DNA of 64,000 nucleotides, taken from NCBI GenBank assembly GCA_004352715.1, contig SCFE01000048.1:305563-369562 (forward strand), read 5' to 3'. The notes under the pieces are model-generated. The model made no database searches and was not told the DNA's origin. It saw nothing but the letters and a program-made list of their open reading frames with translations. Source of the DNA: Hofstenia miamia. Taxonomy: Eukaryota; Xenacoelomorpha; Acoela. Made by a program: the position numbers and the translations under genes. Positions 11,794 through 26,456 of this stretch are shown here, piece after piece; position 1 is the first letter of the stretch, and every line of letters starts with the position of its first letter.

Positions 11794-12287
11794 GATAAAA
11801 GTCGATAGTGTGAACACTCTATCTGCTTTTTTATCGGCTGATAAAAGTCGATAGTCTGAACGCTCCATCCGATTTTTTGGCAAAACAGCCAGATTACTGT
11901 CATCTGATAATTTATCAGCTGATAAAAGTCGATAGTCTGAACGGTACTAAAACTAGTCGAATAGCTACTTGAAACTAATTGCTTACTTCTCAAGTAGGGA
12001 ACAGACTTCCAAAACGTAAATTATTGTCGTTGAAATATTTCAACTTCAAAACATGTAAACATTGTTTACATTCCAAGACAAACCAATCCATAAACAGATG
12101 TTGTTGTTTTTCTTACTGTCAATCAAAAGATGATAATTTATCATCTGATAAAAAGTCGATAGTCTGAACGCTCTTCCAACTCCGCTTTTTCTGATGAAAA
12201 ATCGGATGATAAAAAATCGCCAATGTGAACGAAAATAATTGCATTTTCGATTAAAATCTGCTGATAAAAGTCGATAGTGGGAACACA
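11794..12287 (+). repeat. Array R3: six dispersed-tandem GATAAAAGTCGATAG units
   Basis: Six same-orientation copies of a roughly 25-bp unit, GATAAAAGTCGATAGTSTGA followed by ACRCTC: 11794-11819, 11840-11865, 11921-11945, 12147-12173, 12208-12231 (diverged) and 12263-12287. Spacings are irregular (46, 81, 226, 61 and 55 bp). Several units are preceded by a palindrome of the ATCNGCTGAT / GATAATTTATC type. Such subterminal repeats are common in DNA transposons, where they bind transposase. Assignment to an element is inference. A partial second copy is at 41420-41539. Confidence 0.85.
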
Positions 12288-12290
12288 CCT

Positions 12291-15200
12291 TTAAATGAAT
12301 TCTTATTAAAAAATCCTAATATGCTTCCTTTCATTGTTACAAACTTATGAATTTATTCGATTCAAAAATCATTCTCATGCTAAAGACGACATGGAATTAG
12401 TCTTCATAAGATAAATTTCTTAGAAAATTATTTTTATTAATGTGGAATTCCAAATTAACTTTAAAATGGTGTTTGTTTTTTTTATAAATCTAATTCACTC
12501 TTAAAATAATTAATTGTCTCATTTTGGTCTTTTATATTTTTAGGTCGATTTCGCAGTGTAGAGGCTTACTTTGATTACACTGTCTCGCGTTACACAAAAA
12601 ATTATTATTATAGAATTTGTTAGGTAAAATTGGCTGAGTGTTATATAGCTACAATTAATGTCTAAAATAATGTTTGATATAAGCATGGAGAATACTCGTA
12701 GCAAATATAAAGGTAGCTGAAAATTGAACTGGTGACTTAAACTCGATGGCATGTAATTACATATCATCAAGAACTTTGGCTTAAGCTCTTAAATTTGATC
12801 TGATGTAGTCTTTAAATGACTGAATTTTTAAGTAACTTTGATTAATATAATATATATCTAAAGTATTGGTTTATACTAGAAAAACACGATACAGGAATGA
12901 ATAATGATTATAGCCAAAACAAAAAAGCAATCGGTTTTACAAATTGTTTAAACTGAAGTGTAATAGCAAAATACTGGTATAAATTGTACTTAGTCTTAGT
13001 CACTATATCAGGAGCCTTTATTAGTGAATTTTTAATAGTAAAAAAATCCATTTAGCGTTTAGGTAAATGAAAGAACGTAGATAGAATTGATATATTTAAT
13101 AGATTTCAAATAATATTTTATTGGTTGTATTCAATGTTTTAACTGACCATCACAATGACACTTTTATTAATAATTTTACGATATGCTTTATTATATGTGC
13201 TGCCGAATGGCAACCGTATTCAATTTCTTTCAGTTTCTCAAATTCCATTTGTGAAATTTTGATTTTTAGCATAGAGATGCTTGTTCATTGCGAGACATAT
13301 TGGTGCTGACATCTGTAAGACTATTTATATTTCCAAAAAATTGTGGATTTGACTGTAATTGTGCTATGTATTGTATAAACCTTACTGTTTTCAATGATTC
13401 AACAAAATTTTCGAAAGTATGTAATAGTCATACTGAAAATGATTTTCATTGACACTATTAATACTTTATGACTTACAACTGGAGGTTTATGTGAAATTAT
13501 TTGATCATTGGACAATCAATTCGCAGCAAAAAAATGAGTGATATTTGAGCATATGTATTTAAAATATCTGCTAAAATTAGAATTTTCTCGTGAAATTGTA
13601 GGAATTTGTTTGCAGAATGGTCTTAGATTCATCAGTTTTCTAAATTTTTGGAATCTGCATGTATATGCATTTTGCTTAAAGGTAATTTCGTTTTTTTAAT
13701 TCTATTAACTGTTTAGAGATGGACTTGCACACTCGGATTAAATTAGTTTCATGCTATTACGGAATAATGTCTCTTCAATGTTTTTGCAGTGAAAGTTTTG
13801 CACACCAACAGCTGTGAGTCGACTTATTACACTTTTTGAAGAAATTGATAGAGTCAATGATATTCCAAGAAGTAGTCGATACTCAATGTCGCTCGCAGGT
13901 GTTCACCCTGCTAGGAAAACACTGAAAAAAATGCAGAGTAAGCAAGCTCATGAATTTGTTGTACCATAGCGGTTTCACGAAATACGGGAATTCCACACAC
14001 ATCTCTAACAAAAATTCTTCATTATCTTCAATGTAACCAATGTAATGTTATTATGAAATGAAAATAATTATTTTCAATTGAAAGATGGCAAAATTTCTTA
14101 GTAATATGTGGAGTAATAAAGTACATTTCTTCCTCAATATATTGTGTCTATGCTCGTTGTTGTGTGATACGGCAATTTTTATATGACAGCATCCACTACC
14201 TTACATCCACAAAAGATTACTCTAAAATTTTCCACCATATTCTTTTTTAAAGACGTTGTTAATGGCAACCGCTATCTTCAAATATTGTGAGAACAGTTTA
14301 TTCCAAATTTTACGCAGCTAACAAATTATGAATAAGATCACATTTCAGTAAGGGATTGCTAATAGATATTGTTACTGAAAAATTCGGAAAACAATCATCA
14401 GCCGTCACTTGGAAAATACATGGTCATCACGTTAACAAGATCTATCGCCAGTTGATTATTGAGTGAGGTATGCGCTAAAAGACTGTATGTGTATCTTCAC
14501 ATAAATGATCGAGTAACTCAAAGAAATCATTGTTGAATTTAGCAAGAAGCTAGGAACATATCTCTTCATAGACTTCATGTTTTCAAAATATGTATAAGTG
14601 CTCATTTTGAACATATATTGCGATTAACAATTTGAATAACTTTTTTATGTCGTTAGTTTATACATTTCATTATACTAAAATAATATTTCCATCAAATCCA
14701 GCCTTACTTTGTGGCAAGTCTGTGCATAAATTTATTCAAAAGTTTTAATGATTTTTGAAGAGCTAAGAACGAATCTTGGTGAAGTTGCCTAGCTGTTAAA
14801 TTTTGTGCAAGTATATATATCATCGGGTATACAGAGATGGCATTTGCAAACAAATTCTCAGTGCAATAAAAACAATTCCAAGCTCACAAAATGTCCATAA
14901 CTTTGGAAACAGTAAGGACAAAACTCGTCTTCTTTAAGTTTAGAGAATAATATTCATTCAAGATGAAATTATTTGTTAAAATTGACAAGAAACCGACATA
15001 TATATGTAGCTGACAGCATACCAATTCCCCTAAATTTTCCTCTAATTTAATTTTAGGTATGTCTGCGTGATAGATGAGTAGGTCTATGTCTACCCAGGGA
15101 AAACCGTTATAGTTTGATGTATAATTTGTTACTAAAATGGAATCCAGGTTTTTTACAATTGGCATAAGGCTTTTTCATCATCCTCGTCTAAATAGTGCAC

Positions 15201-15711
15201 ATCTGGTTGTGTTTTCTATTCAGTTTTATGCGTCATTTGCCTTGATTCAATTGAGGAATTAACTTTAAATTTTATACTTTATATGGCACTACAATAATGC
15301 GCGGTATTTAGTATAAATACCTACACGTTTTGTGGGGGATATTTTATCCCCATTATTCTAAATTTCGGATTTCTAAAGTACACTTAATTTTCAATGTAGT
15401 TAGTTTATTGGTTAATGCAAAGAAGTCTTCTCAACGAATTCTTATTGATACTATGTTTAGCCTATTTCATTTCGAATTGACTGCTTTTCCGTCGATTTCA
15501 AATTTATCGAAACAAAGAAAAAGCCGACACTCTCAAAAGCCAAGAATTACAGGTGTATTTAAAATATGCAGGATTATTTCAAAGTCTTAACTAGTAACGC
15601 ATAAAAACCTCACTTATCTTAAATGTTGCGCTATACTTGAAATGCGATAAACAAGTTGGCTCAGGCTCAATCATGGCCCAATAATTTGTACTGGATAAAA
15701 ACCTCATGAAG
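12291..15711. other. Intergenic, no gene recognised
   Basis: About 3.4 kb of AT-rich sequence. A 93-codon minus-strand frame (14884-15165) has ordinary amino-acid diversity but no motif I recognise, no clear splice context and no second copy. I do not call it a gene. Confidence 0.55.
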
Positions 15712-15719
15712 TTCTGGTT

Positions 15720-15914
15720 CAGGGCTTTACTCCTAAATAATTAACAGGAGGGGGCTCTAAGTTTGAGTAATGTATTTTTATGTTATATTTTGACAAATTT
15801 AGTTATTTTGAACAAATAAAATCCAACACCACAAACCGGAATATAAAATTAAAAAATGGGGGTTGAGTCCATAGTCACATTTCAAAAGATAGCATCCACT
15901 CGAGTACACCCCTG
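15720..15914 (+). mobile_element. hAT-like miniature element H1, copy a
   Basis: A 195-bp non-coding element beginning CAGGGCTTTACTCCTAAATA and ending ACTCGAGTACACCCCTG. The ends form imperfect inverted repeats (CAGGGCTTTACTC versus CAGGGGTGTACTCG). The flanks TTCTGGTT (15712-15719) and TCCTGGTT (15915-15922) match at 7 of 8, consistent with the 8-bp target duplication of hAT transposons. The interior aligns along its length with the outer parts of the element at 37509-38062 on the other strand, including the shared block AAAATCCAACAC. Confidence 0.85.
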
Positions 15915-15922
15915 TCCTGGTT

Positions 15923-18900
15923 GAAACACATTGTTTTCTAAAACATTGTCTAAGTAATATATAGAACTGTAATAATACCAATTGCTATTACTCACATGGA
16001 TAAAACACTTTAAAAATAATTTTAAACTAATTATGATTGCTATGATGTCCCACCACTCAATAATTTGAACACATCGTTAATTAGTAAGCGAATATTATAA
16101 TTTAACTTGACTGACACTATATAATTTGACTATTCCCTGTGCTAATTGGATTATAGTGTATCCTTCGTTTGAAATGCATAATATATTACTATGAATATTA
16201 ATTTGTTAAAATATTTTTATTTTCAACTATATTTAGACTAGAGGTTATGGAAACAAAGGGCGTGATGGGTCTTCAACTTAAAAATATTGTTAATTTTTAT
16301 TTACATTGCACATCATATTTCTGTTGAGCTGTGCATGCCACCACAAAAAAGGGATATCAGAACATGCTTAAAATTTCAAGGTAGTAAGTTGCATAAATAT
16401 TGCGCTTTTGTCATGCGTGGCAATAAGGTTTTTAGGTTATTCTTTAAATAAATGGAATATTAAAAATCATTTTTCTAACAGAATATCTACTGTTTGCTTT
16501 CTAGTTAAACGCCTTTGGTTCTTGTAGGTTTGAATGTAATGAAATAGCGAATTAGAATTGCGATTTCAAAAATTATTTAGTCTTTCAGATATATTTGCCT
16601 CAAAAATAAACATGGCCTAAAATTTAGTTTCAAGCCCAATCCATTTAAATTAATGCCAATTCGGTCCATTTGATGATACTTGACAAAAAGTTCTTCAAAT
16701 TTTCCGTTTGTTAGATTTAAGTATTGAAATCGAAAATTTGAACTTTACTTTTAGCACATTATTTATAAATTATATAATTTCTCTATATTTCATTTGATTT
16801 ACTTGCATCATTGCGTAATAGTCCATTTTTTAAATTTTACTATTTTTTCAAATGCCTCGCCCCAATTTCAGCCCGGCTCGTTTTACCCTACCCATGAAAC
16901 TTAATTAGAAGATGATTTTAGAATTAAAGTTCGGCACAGCTAAAACTTATAAACAATCTTTGAGCAGAGTATTTCATCCAAACATTAGGAAGTCAATTTC
17001 TGGTTTGACCTTGAAAATAGGCAGCCATCTTTGGATTTTCTATATTGATGCATTTAAGGCATTATCGTCAACTAGAAGCAAAGCCTTAAATAGCTTTTCA
17101 TTAACAAATTGTAAAATAACCGGAGTACTTTGTATATTTCAGTAATGCATTGCTTCACAGCAGTTAATATAGTGATGTAAAAATTTAGAAACGTTTGCCT
17201 TTTCTAAGTGTTAAAGCATGTAGAACGCCCTTTGATTGAGCATCCAACCATAATCACTTTCGGTTTTCGCCACTAAAATTAGTCATCAAATTATTGAAAT
17301 GGGAAAAATCACTACAATCAAACTGAGCACAAAGACCAACAGAACATGTGTAAGTTATTCTCAGAGGACTTGCAAAAAATTATAGAATTTTAGTTAATTT
17401 TTGTCATATTTATTTAGCTAGTAACCTTTATGAAACTTGTTTATGATTATTTGATATTCTTAAACTTCGTTTCCTATCTACACCCTCTGCATAGGAAACG
17501 CTTGTGTGTTATATTTTTTTATTATTTTTTCTTGCATTGATATTTTTCACTTATTGCAATATTTACTACACTACTTTCGATGTGACATAAGTACTTTTAA
17601 ATATTTCTTAAGTTAACTTGCATTTGGAATTTCAAATATGATTTCCATAAATTTTCAGACTGCAACAAACTTCACAAATTTATGAAATAAAGTTGCCAAA
17701 TCAAGTATTTTCCCAATTACTAGTAGTAGCAATTATGACTTTCTAATGAAAAACACGGTGGTAAGTGTCAGTAATGAAAGAGTACGAAACTCTAAGATAG
17801 TTTATACATATATTAAAACATTTTTATTGCAAATTTCTTGGCTTAAAAATTATTTACAATTAGCAAGGTACAAGTTTAACATTAGTGGTTCTAAATGATT
17901 TTTTGCCTTTAAGTGAAAATAATAAAATGCATGGTTGGACGTTGGACTGACTGAAATTTCATCATTAAGCCATTATTAAATCAACAATTCGCCTAAGCTA
18001 TTAAAATCTCTGATGACAGTAGATTTGATGCAATTTTAAAAGCAATTATGAACGATTGAGTAATTTAACGATTGATTGCAGACGATTAATGTTTTTAATT
18101 TCGATTTCCTTTTGAAGAATATCCACTATTTATCAAAAACCACTTAAAATTAATTGAATATTTGTAATTTGTTTCAATGAAGTGCTATAGTGAATCAAAT
18201 TAACCCAATACACTCTAAGAACGAAAATAACAGATAGGGCTACACTAGTCATTTTTTGTCAAGTCTCTATCTTTTTATATTTGTATAAAAAGAATGTACA
18301 GTTTTGTAGTAAAAAATTGTGGAACACTATCCTTTCCGAAGCTGATACAGACAAAAAAAAACCACTACCGAAACAATGGCTAAATATAGAAGCAATTAAT
18401 TAGATGATATAGATGTTTTAATCAGAAAGATAAATGATCTTATGCAATTAGGTAGTCATTTTCATAGAATATGTGCGGAAGTATATATTTCTCAATTGCT
18501 CTTTGTATATTTTGTTGCAGAAAATCAATGAGAGTATTACAACATTCTGATATGAAGTTTGCTTCTATATTCTTTGCTCAGTTTCTAAAAAAGCTGAAGC
18601 TATGACGAATTGACATATGATCCTCAACAGGGATGTTCAACTTAAAAATGTAAGCTGATAGTCATCATAGACGTCTGCACATGATGACGTCACAATTTCC
18701 TTGAAAATGGGCCTGATGTGGGATGTTGAAAGTGGCATCTTCCGATTTTATATCTCAACAAATTAAGAGTTAGATTATAGGTTAATATTTTGGGCTCTTT
18801 TCATAATATACCTATCAAAATCGAATTAATTATTATATATCAATGCAGGATTAGATATCTTATATTGTTGCCCATTTTTAATATTTTCATATTTTGGTTT

Positions 18901-21900
18901 CAAAAATCAAAAAGTGCCCCTAGAAACATTTACCATTATCAAAAATTTTTAACAATTCGAGAAGAGGTGAAACATTATAGATGAAGTTACTTAAGAATGT
19001 GGCGAACAATGTAACCATCCATTAAATACAATCATGCCTAGAAAATTAAAATCCTCTAGTCATCGTTACTTAAAAATATATAAAACTGGCAGACAACAAC
19101 ATTCCACTTTACTCTAGAGTTTATCAAGATAATGGTAAATGTAATTTAAACTAATGTTTTGTATTCTGTTCATACGTTCATTTCATTATTATTAATAATA
19201 TTATTTTTTTATTATTATTATCATCATCGTTGTTCTAGAAAACAATATTTTCCCTTCTATATCAAATGTGGAAAGTCTCTTGTTATAATATTTTGGATAA
19301 ATTAATTTTTTCTATATTATTAATTTAAATAATTTCATTAAATTCCAAGTGAGTGAATTTTTAATTGATTGTTTTGAAATTGAAAACTCAATGTAACTTT
19401 CCGGGGGAGTTTTACTCAATTAATCATGGTTATTAATGCAAATATTGGGGTGACCTTTGGACACTAATCAATCAATATATGAATTTGTCTGTGGCAACAA
19501 TTCCATTCTCTTCCACTGAAATACTGATTGGACAAAAGAGATGTCAGTCAGCTACACTCGAAAAAACTAGTGCAAGCAGAAGATGTTCTATTAATTAACT
19601 GGTATTCAATAAACCTCCAATTCCAAACAAAACTACGGCAAAGCAAATGAATGCTTTCTCCTCAATGCATATGATAATAATCTGAGAAACTCATTGCATA
19701 AAAAATTTTCCAATTATTGCATTATTTTTAAATTTACAATAAAAAATAAAGTATATCAAAATAATGAAAACAATATTAAAGATTTGCTATGTGTAGTGCT
19801 TTAAGCATTATAGTTCAAATCTTTAAAGAAAATAGAAATTTTTATGCTTTTTTTCAGAAACGTATACTGATTTCTATGTATTACTTTACATAATGCAATC
19901 GACTGACTAATAATTTTATTTCTGAATTTAATGTAAGCTAAAATATAGGCAAAATCCTTTTCAAATCCGTAATTTAGAAGATATAATTTTTGCATTGCTG
20001 CAGATAAGACTTGTAGTTTTTATTCAAAGTTTTGTGGGGAATTAGATAACTATGCAAATATGTTCTGTCACTCTAGGAGGTTAAAAAATTTTAGACAATT
20101 AAATAAACTTAGGTGCCATTCTGTAATTCTTCAAGAAGTGCTGAGGGGCATAGCTGTATGCCGCGACTTAGTTTTATTTAATAGTGTTATGTACAATTTG
20201 AAAACACAAGATTTCGAGAAAATGAAGTAAATTGTGTTATGAGCTTCTCATCAAAACCAGAGCAGCCCTTCAAATATTCTGATTATTTTCATCCTGATTG
20301 AAAAATACCCCTAGGAACAAATTGAGGCTTTCATGGTTTGTACTATATATAAATTACACGTCTAAATCTCAATTCCTTAAGGTTTCCCAGTTACACAATA
20401 TGTCTTGTAAGCGTAGAAAAGCATTTGTTTATCGTTTAAGTCACCCAGGGGATCTAATAATGGATTTGTTTGCACGTAATAAACTCAAAACAAACTTTGA
20501 AAAACTCAATTTAGTTACCTTTATTCATTTGATGACAGATCGCATTGGGAAATATAACATTGAAAATTGATGAAAAAATTAATTCGTGAAAAGAATCTAG
20601 TCACTTTTATCACTTGAGAAGGGGGGGTGTACCACAAGCCATCAAAAAGTTGCTTATATAAAGCCAATTCCAAAATTGCAGCTATGCATATTAAGCACTT
20701 GACCATGTGGGCATTAAATTATTCTTCTCACCATGAATTCGAAGTGTGCAGAAATACTGTATTTCATAAAACATCAAGTACATTTATGATCAAATTAGTA
20801 AAATAATCAATACTAATAAATAAACGCAAATATTTAACATTAGAATAAAAATTTGCTAGTTAACTGTAAGCAATATCATTACATGTAATGAAGTTATATT
20901 ATGATCTGGCAATTTGTATATATACATACGTACATTATTATATAATTTGTAATGCAAATTTTTTCTAGTTTGTGAATATAATAATTCACATTTGTAATAT
21001 TTACATGACATAAGATGATCAAAAATCTTCTTGCAGCAAAAATGTTCAGTACAGCACAGAGCAGTGCATATGCATACGTACTCGGGGGAGATGGCTCCAA
21101 ATAAATTTCCCTCACATCATTATAGGTTTGTGAATTAAAGTTCGTCATGTTTGTTTGGTTAACACAATTAATATATCCATCACTTTAATTGGAAAAGCAT
21201 ACAACTCTTTTTAAGTATTTCCGTCGAAAGTGCAATCTGAAATTTAAACAGAGTTAATGTTTTTGTGCTAATGGAATCGCTAACAAAATGCTTCCTTCTC
21301 GTGACGGCTTACGCATGAACTTGTTTCTGCTCATTATTTATTAATGATACTACAACTCAGTTCACAAAAAAGCAATGATTGAATCTACACTCACATGATA
21401 TATATCGCAAAGTAAAATTATCCCAATTATGTTTGGAAGATTTCTTTTTAAAGCTAATAGTAACTCTTAGTGCTTAGTAAATATATATTTTTTCACTCCA
21501 CTTATAAATTAAGATCACTATTATGCTCTCTCGACATATTTGTAAATTTTTTGCATTGATAAATGATTATTTTTGGCAAGTACCATTCACAATTTAAGGA
21601 GTATACCTAAATGAGCTTTTCTTAAGGTTTAAATTTAATATTATATAATTATTTATAATTATAATATAATTATATTATATTATTTCTTGCATTAAATTAT
21701 ATTTGATTAATAATAGACTATTATGATGTTATTTCTTGAATAAATTAACTATGAGAAAAGAGACATAACGTACGTAAATTTAAATACCTTACGTACTTAA
21801 CTTACTGAGCTCATTTTTCCTGGAAACAGCCAATATTTCAAAATGCGAAGATGTAATTTACAAAATTATATACAACTATATTATTTAGCACTAATTAGAT

Positions 21901-24501
21901 AACTATGAATAATTATATTTTGCAAGCGATGGAATTTCTCAACTAAGCATAGATGGCAATTTTATAAGTCAAACAACACGCTCGTACAAACACCTTTATC
22001 AGTCAAATTTAAGCTTAACACTGAATAGTTGTCTTGATGGCTTCATATTTATGCTGATTTCTTCTTTTTGGACAAAATTTTAATTCAACCATATCTTCTT
22101 CATTAAAATATATTATTTGATACAAAAATGCATATGAAATATTTAAAAAATAAAAAAAATTATATTGTAGCCAAACTGCAAAATACTGGAAATTTTAATA
22201 AGTACAAATATAGATACTTCCTTCAAAAAAATGAAAAGTGAAAATTTTGTGAAAAATTATTATTTCGAGAAGAAAGGCTCGTGGTAAGAAAAAAAATTTA
22301 GCTATAAACATAGTGCACATATCGAACACTTATTATAAAAACATAAATTCCAAAGTTTGTCAGTTAAATATATTTATTTGGAATTATTTGATTGTTTTTA
22401 AAAGTAAATATACGAGTTTAATTTCCGATTTTCCATATTATCCAGTGCCTTTTTTGATGAAAACCCCAGAATAATTCATTTTGTTCAAAAATATTTATAT
22501 TGTGCATTTGGAATTTTTTTCAAATCAAATTGTTGGAAAAGCTATCCTGAGCCCTCCTCCATAGTATCTAGTCCCCATATAGATTTGCTTGAATCCAACG
22601 CAGTAGATATTTTAAAATTTTCTATACAATGCCCGCATATGTATATATACATGTAGGGATTCACAATATTGTTTATGTTTTTTGAACCACAATGCAAAAA
22701 ATGAATTAATATATTCGAGGGCACAATTTTATAATGCTACAATTTGTTAAAATTCTAAGACTACTTTGAGATCAATCATTAGAGTAGATATAAACACATT
22801 GGTACTGTTTTTAAGTGGACTATAATATTATTTGCTTATATGATACAAGGGAACAGTTTCATTGATGTCGATATGTATACTGAAGACCTTATTTCATAGG
22901 ATGCAATTGATTATGAATGATTATCAAAGATTAAAGCAAATATAATTTGCCAAATGTAATTACAAACTGACAATCACAAAGAATTGTTTAAAACCAAACG
23001 GAATTGAAGAGTCGAGAGTAGCATCGTGCTCACATATTGTTCTTGCATATATTATTTACTCTTTATATGATTCAGAAAATAAAAATTAAAGTCCTCATGA
23101 GGTAATGTGCAGGTAAATTCAACAGGATACTATAATGTTTCGTAAAGTATGCTGACACATAATGACGTCCTTTCTTACTTAAATACATCAACATTTGACT
23201 AAGTGTTTAATCCCTTCTTTATCATACTAATGCTTTGCAATAGTACTTGTATATTACTTGGATTTCCTCTAGTAGCTTAGTGTTCAACTAAATATTTGAG
23301 CAAATAATTCTGCCATACAATTTTAAGAACGACATTAAGATATGGAAGACTTAGATATCCAGCTGATGACATTCTCTCTCTCGCTCCAATTCAATTAAAA
23401 ATTACAGTAAATTTTAAGTAAATAATAGATGTCTTATAGAATTCTCGAAATAGTTCATCCAATGACGTCATTTAGACAGAATATAATACAGAATTAATGC
23501 TATTAAAATAGCAAATATATCATAATATTACTGATTAAGTTTAGAATTGACGTGAAAATCCTTCTAGACACAATATATTTGCAAAAAAATATATATTTAC
23601 ATAAGTTCATATATTTATATGCACTTTCAAACATAGCTTGTACTATATTTGCATGTAATAAGTTTCCAAGTATCTAAATGTGGAATTTTGCCATTTAGTT
23701 ATTTGGATAAAAGCACAAGATACTTGAAGCATTCTAAGAGAGCAATAACGCACATGCATATATGTACATATATATATATAAATGAACGATTATTGAAAAT
23801 ATACATACATCGATACATGTAAATAAATTATTTCATTTTTCTTCAACTTTGTAAAACCTATTATGTCCCATTTTGCATATATTCTCTTTTTTACAACATA
23901 AACTTTCCAAATTTTTTTTTCAATATGTAGAATCAGTGTTTGTCCATACATCATTATCATTTGTCACCAAGTTTTTTGTCCCAACAATAAATAATTACAT
24001 TTTTACTTCTATTTTAAGCTTTAATTTACTCATAATTGAGTCAAAATTAATAGTTCTCGCATATATTCTACATATTTCCAATGAAGTCTTTGTTATTGAA
24101 GTAATTGGTATTTATAGGTGCCGCTAATTAAGTTCCTCCCTCAAGATTAGAGAATGCAGCTTTTGTAATTAATGCTAGACTTAGAGGTGCTTTTGAAAGT
24201 AATAGTGAAATTATTATATACTATATTAATTTTTACTTCTATTTCTAAGCACTCGCCTCAGAAAGTAAACGGAATTCGGTGGAATTATAATTTCAAAATA
24301 AAAATTTGGCTAATTCCAAGGATAATTATATTGATTAATATTCTAGAAAACTAGTTGAATGTAAGAAAATTTTGCTGTTCAAGCAAGACAACAATGATGC
24401 ATAAACATATTAATGTCTGCATACTTCTACTCATAGAGCTATGCTTTTGTTAATACATAAGGTTTAAATTAAAGAATTTCATTAACATTGAATTTGAACT
24501 T

Positions 24502-24503
<2 letters not shown>
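15923..24503. other. Long intergenic stretch, no gene recognised
   Basis: About 8.6 kb without a supportable gene. Minor features: GCCCGGCTCGTTTTACCCT (16872-16890), a fragment of the 94-382 family; an ATT-rich simple repeat (about 19185-19230); a self-complementary ATAATTATA-rich patch (about 21640-21700); and CRE-like TGACGTCA palindromes at 18685-18692 and 23463-23470. The open frames (up to 90 codons) show no recognisable domain. Confidence 0.55.
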
Positions 24504-24504
<1 letters not shown>

Positions 24505-24533
<29 letters not shown>

Positions 24534-24535
24534 NT
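24505..24535. repeat. (TA)n microsatellite with one ambiguous base
   Basis: TA run with a single N at 24534 at its right edge. The following TAGCGGGTAGAG could be the start of another element, but no partner end was found. Confidence 0.93.
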
Positions 24536-24922
24536 AGCGGGTAGAGTAAAAAATTAGCCGCATCAAGACGGGTTATGGGTCACTCTTAGACTCTTAAATA
24601 CTAATTTTTGAACCACACATCTCTGTCAGTGATTACAAATAATATTTGATACGCTAACTAAATGAAATATCTTTTTGCATGCTTATCCACCATGATATAT
24701 GTATATAGAATACAACTATGGCATTGAAACTATGTTTGAATAAATATATAAATCAATTCATTTTTGGAATACCCTGACTATCATCCAAATGTAGAGGTTA
24801 ATTAAATTGTTGAAATTTTCGTTTGTGCCTACGGCTTCTTCCATTGAAATTGAATTATCCGCCTCTAATTATAAATATATAACAACCTTGTAGTGGCCTC
24901 AAGCGCGTTTTCTTCAATCTAG

Positions 24923-24938
24923 CACTTCACGTGAAGTG
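24923..24938. promoter_or_regulatory. 16-bp perfect palindrome with E-box
   Basis: CACTTCACGTGAAGTG is perfectly self-complementary and centred on CACGTG, the canonical bHLH/bZIP E-box. The sequence shows the palindrome. Protein binding is inference, since no nearby gene or promoter is recognised. Confidence 0.35.
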
Positions 24939-25820
24939 TGTATTGAATTTCAGACTCAAATATATTTACCATAGCTTGATGTAAAAAAAGTCAATGACAT
25001 CATTCCTTTCATACTAAAAAATACCAGTAAAAAATTCCTAAGTACACTCGAATAATACAAACAATAAATTATAGCTTACAATTTGAAAATTGCCTTAGTC
25101 AATAATTGAAGTCTTTACCGAATGATGGTAAAGTGAGAAGTTACAGAATATTTCTAAATATCATTAATACTAAGTAAGGGTAAAAAATAAATTTAACTTC
25201 TAAAGCTACATTTGAAATACAATTTTTTAATATTTCCCAGTGTTTTTGTTCAAATTCAGCAGTTGCATAATTGTAGTGTAAATCGAGACATCCTCTGTAC
25301 GTCTTGTGATGATAGAAATGAAAATACAATAAGCGCTGTTTAAAAACAATTTGAATCTAAGCTGCAGGAATTACCAATAATGCATGAACATAGATTTGCA
25401 ATAAAGTTGAATTTCAATATAAAATTGTTTTTTTATTTTCCTAAATTTTTTACGGCGAAATAAAAATTAGGTAGATAAAACGAAAATAATTGTTGGCAAG
25501 GATATTCACATCCACATTCGAAGGCCTCCACTCCAATCCAAGACCAGAGGTGAATTTGGAAGGAAGGCATGGCCTGATTCTTTTGGTATAAGAACAAAGT
25601 ATTTCATAAAAATAATTAAGAAATTAAGCACTAATGTGATAAAAGGCACCTTAGCAACCATTTTGTGCAATATTTTGGCAGTTTTTGGACCATACCTGCC
25701 ACATAATTTAGCAGTAAACAAAAATTTAAATGTCCCCATCAGAAATATCTGGATACGCTCCTGTCCAGAATTAAACTCTTGCATCGAAGAAAATGTTTTG
25801 GAAAGCTATATGTATACATA

Positions 25821-25821
<1 letters not shown>

Positions 25822-25853
<32 letters not shown>
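25822..25853. repeat. (TA)16 microsatellite
   Basis: Perfect dinucleotide run preceded by TATGTATACATAG, an interrupted extension of the same tract. Confidence 0.97.
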
Positions 25854-25856
<3 letters not shown>

Positions 25857-26381
25857 TTACTAATTATACTGGCTATTATAATATAACTTTGAAACAAAAT
25901 TCAATAATAATTATACCTGCACACAAAATTCTCGAATTCTAAAATCATGGTTATTCACATGTATTAGTGCATGTCTTCTATATTCATAATTGTATATATT
26001 TAGCAAAAAATATCAGAATTACAAAAGCGTGAAAGGCGATTGATTCCATCATTGGCACACCATATCTATTTTTTTAATTATCTCTCTATCAACAATGATA
26101 TGTGGGGAGCGCATAAGAGAAAATAATATATGTTTTGTCACTGTTTTATTATACTTTGAATAGAGCGGCAGCTGAAATTTAAAAGAATTTGAATGTATAA
26201 TTTATGAAGGCAAAAATACTATTGGATCATTGAATAATAAATAATTTCATTATTCTCTGATGCAGTATCTGTATTATTATTTAGCATATATGATTGTAAA
26301 TTTGAGTTTTTCTAGATAATTTTCTTAGGATATCGCTTATGGTAATCTTCAGAATTTTTGCTTCCATTAATTTACATACAT

Positions 26382-26422
26382 GTATATGTATATATATATA
26401 TATATATAAATATATATATACA

Positions 26423-26453
<31 letters not shown>
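26382..26453. repeat. Compound (TA)n microsatellite
   Basis: Two TA runs separated by short interruptions (AAATA, CAG). Repeating Tyr-Ile frames on both strands are shadows of this tract. Confidence 0.95.

Positions 26454-26456
<3 letters not shown>

Noticed and set aside
14884-15165. 93-codon minus-strand frame with diverse composition
   Set aside because: No motif, signal peptide or homologous copy visible. Frames of this length are expected by chance in 64 kb on two strands.
25506-25821. Overlapping 92- and 61-codon frames on opposite strands
   Set aside because: No recognisable family. Opposite-strand overlap suggests a compositional coincidence.
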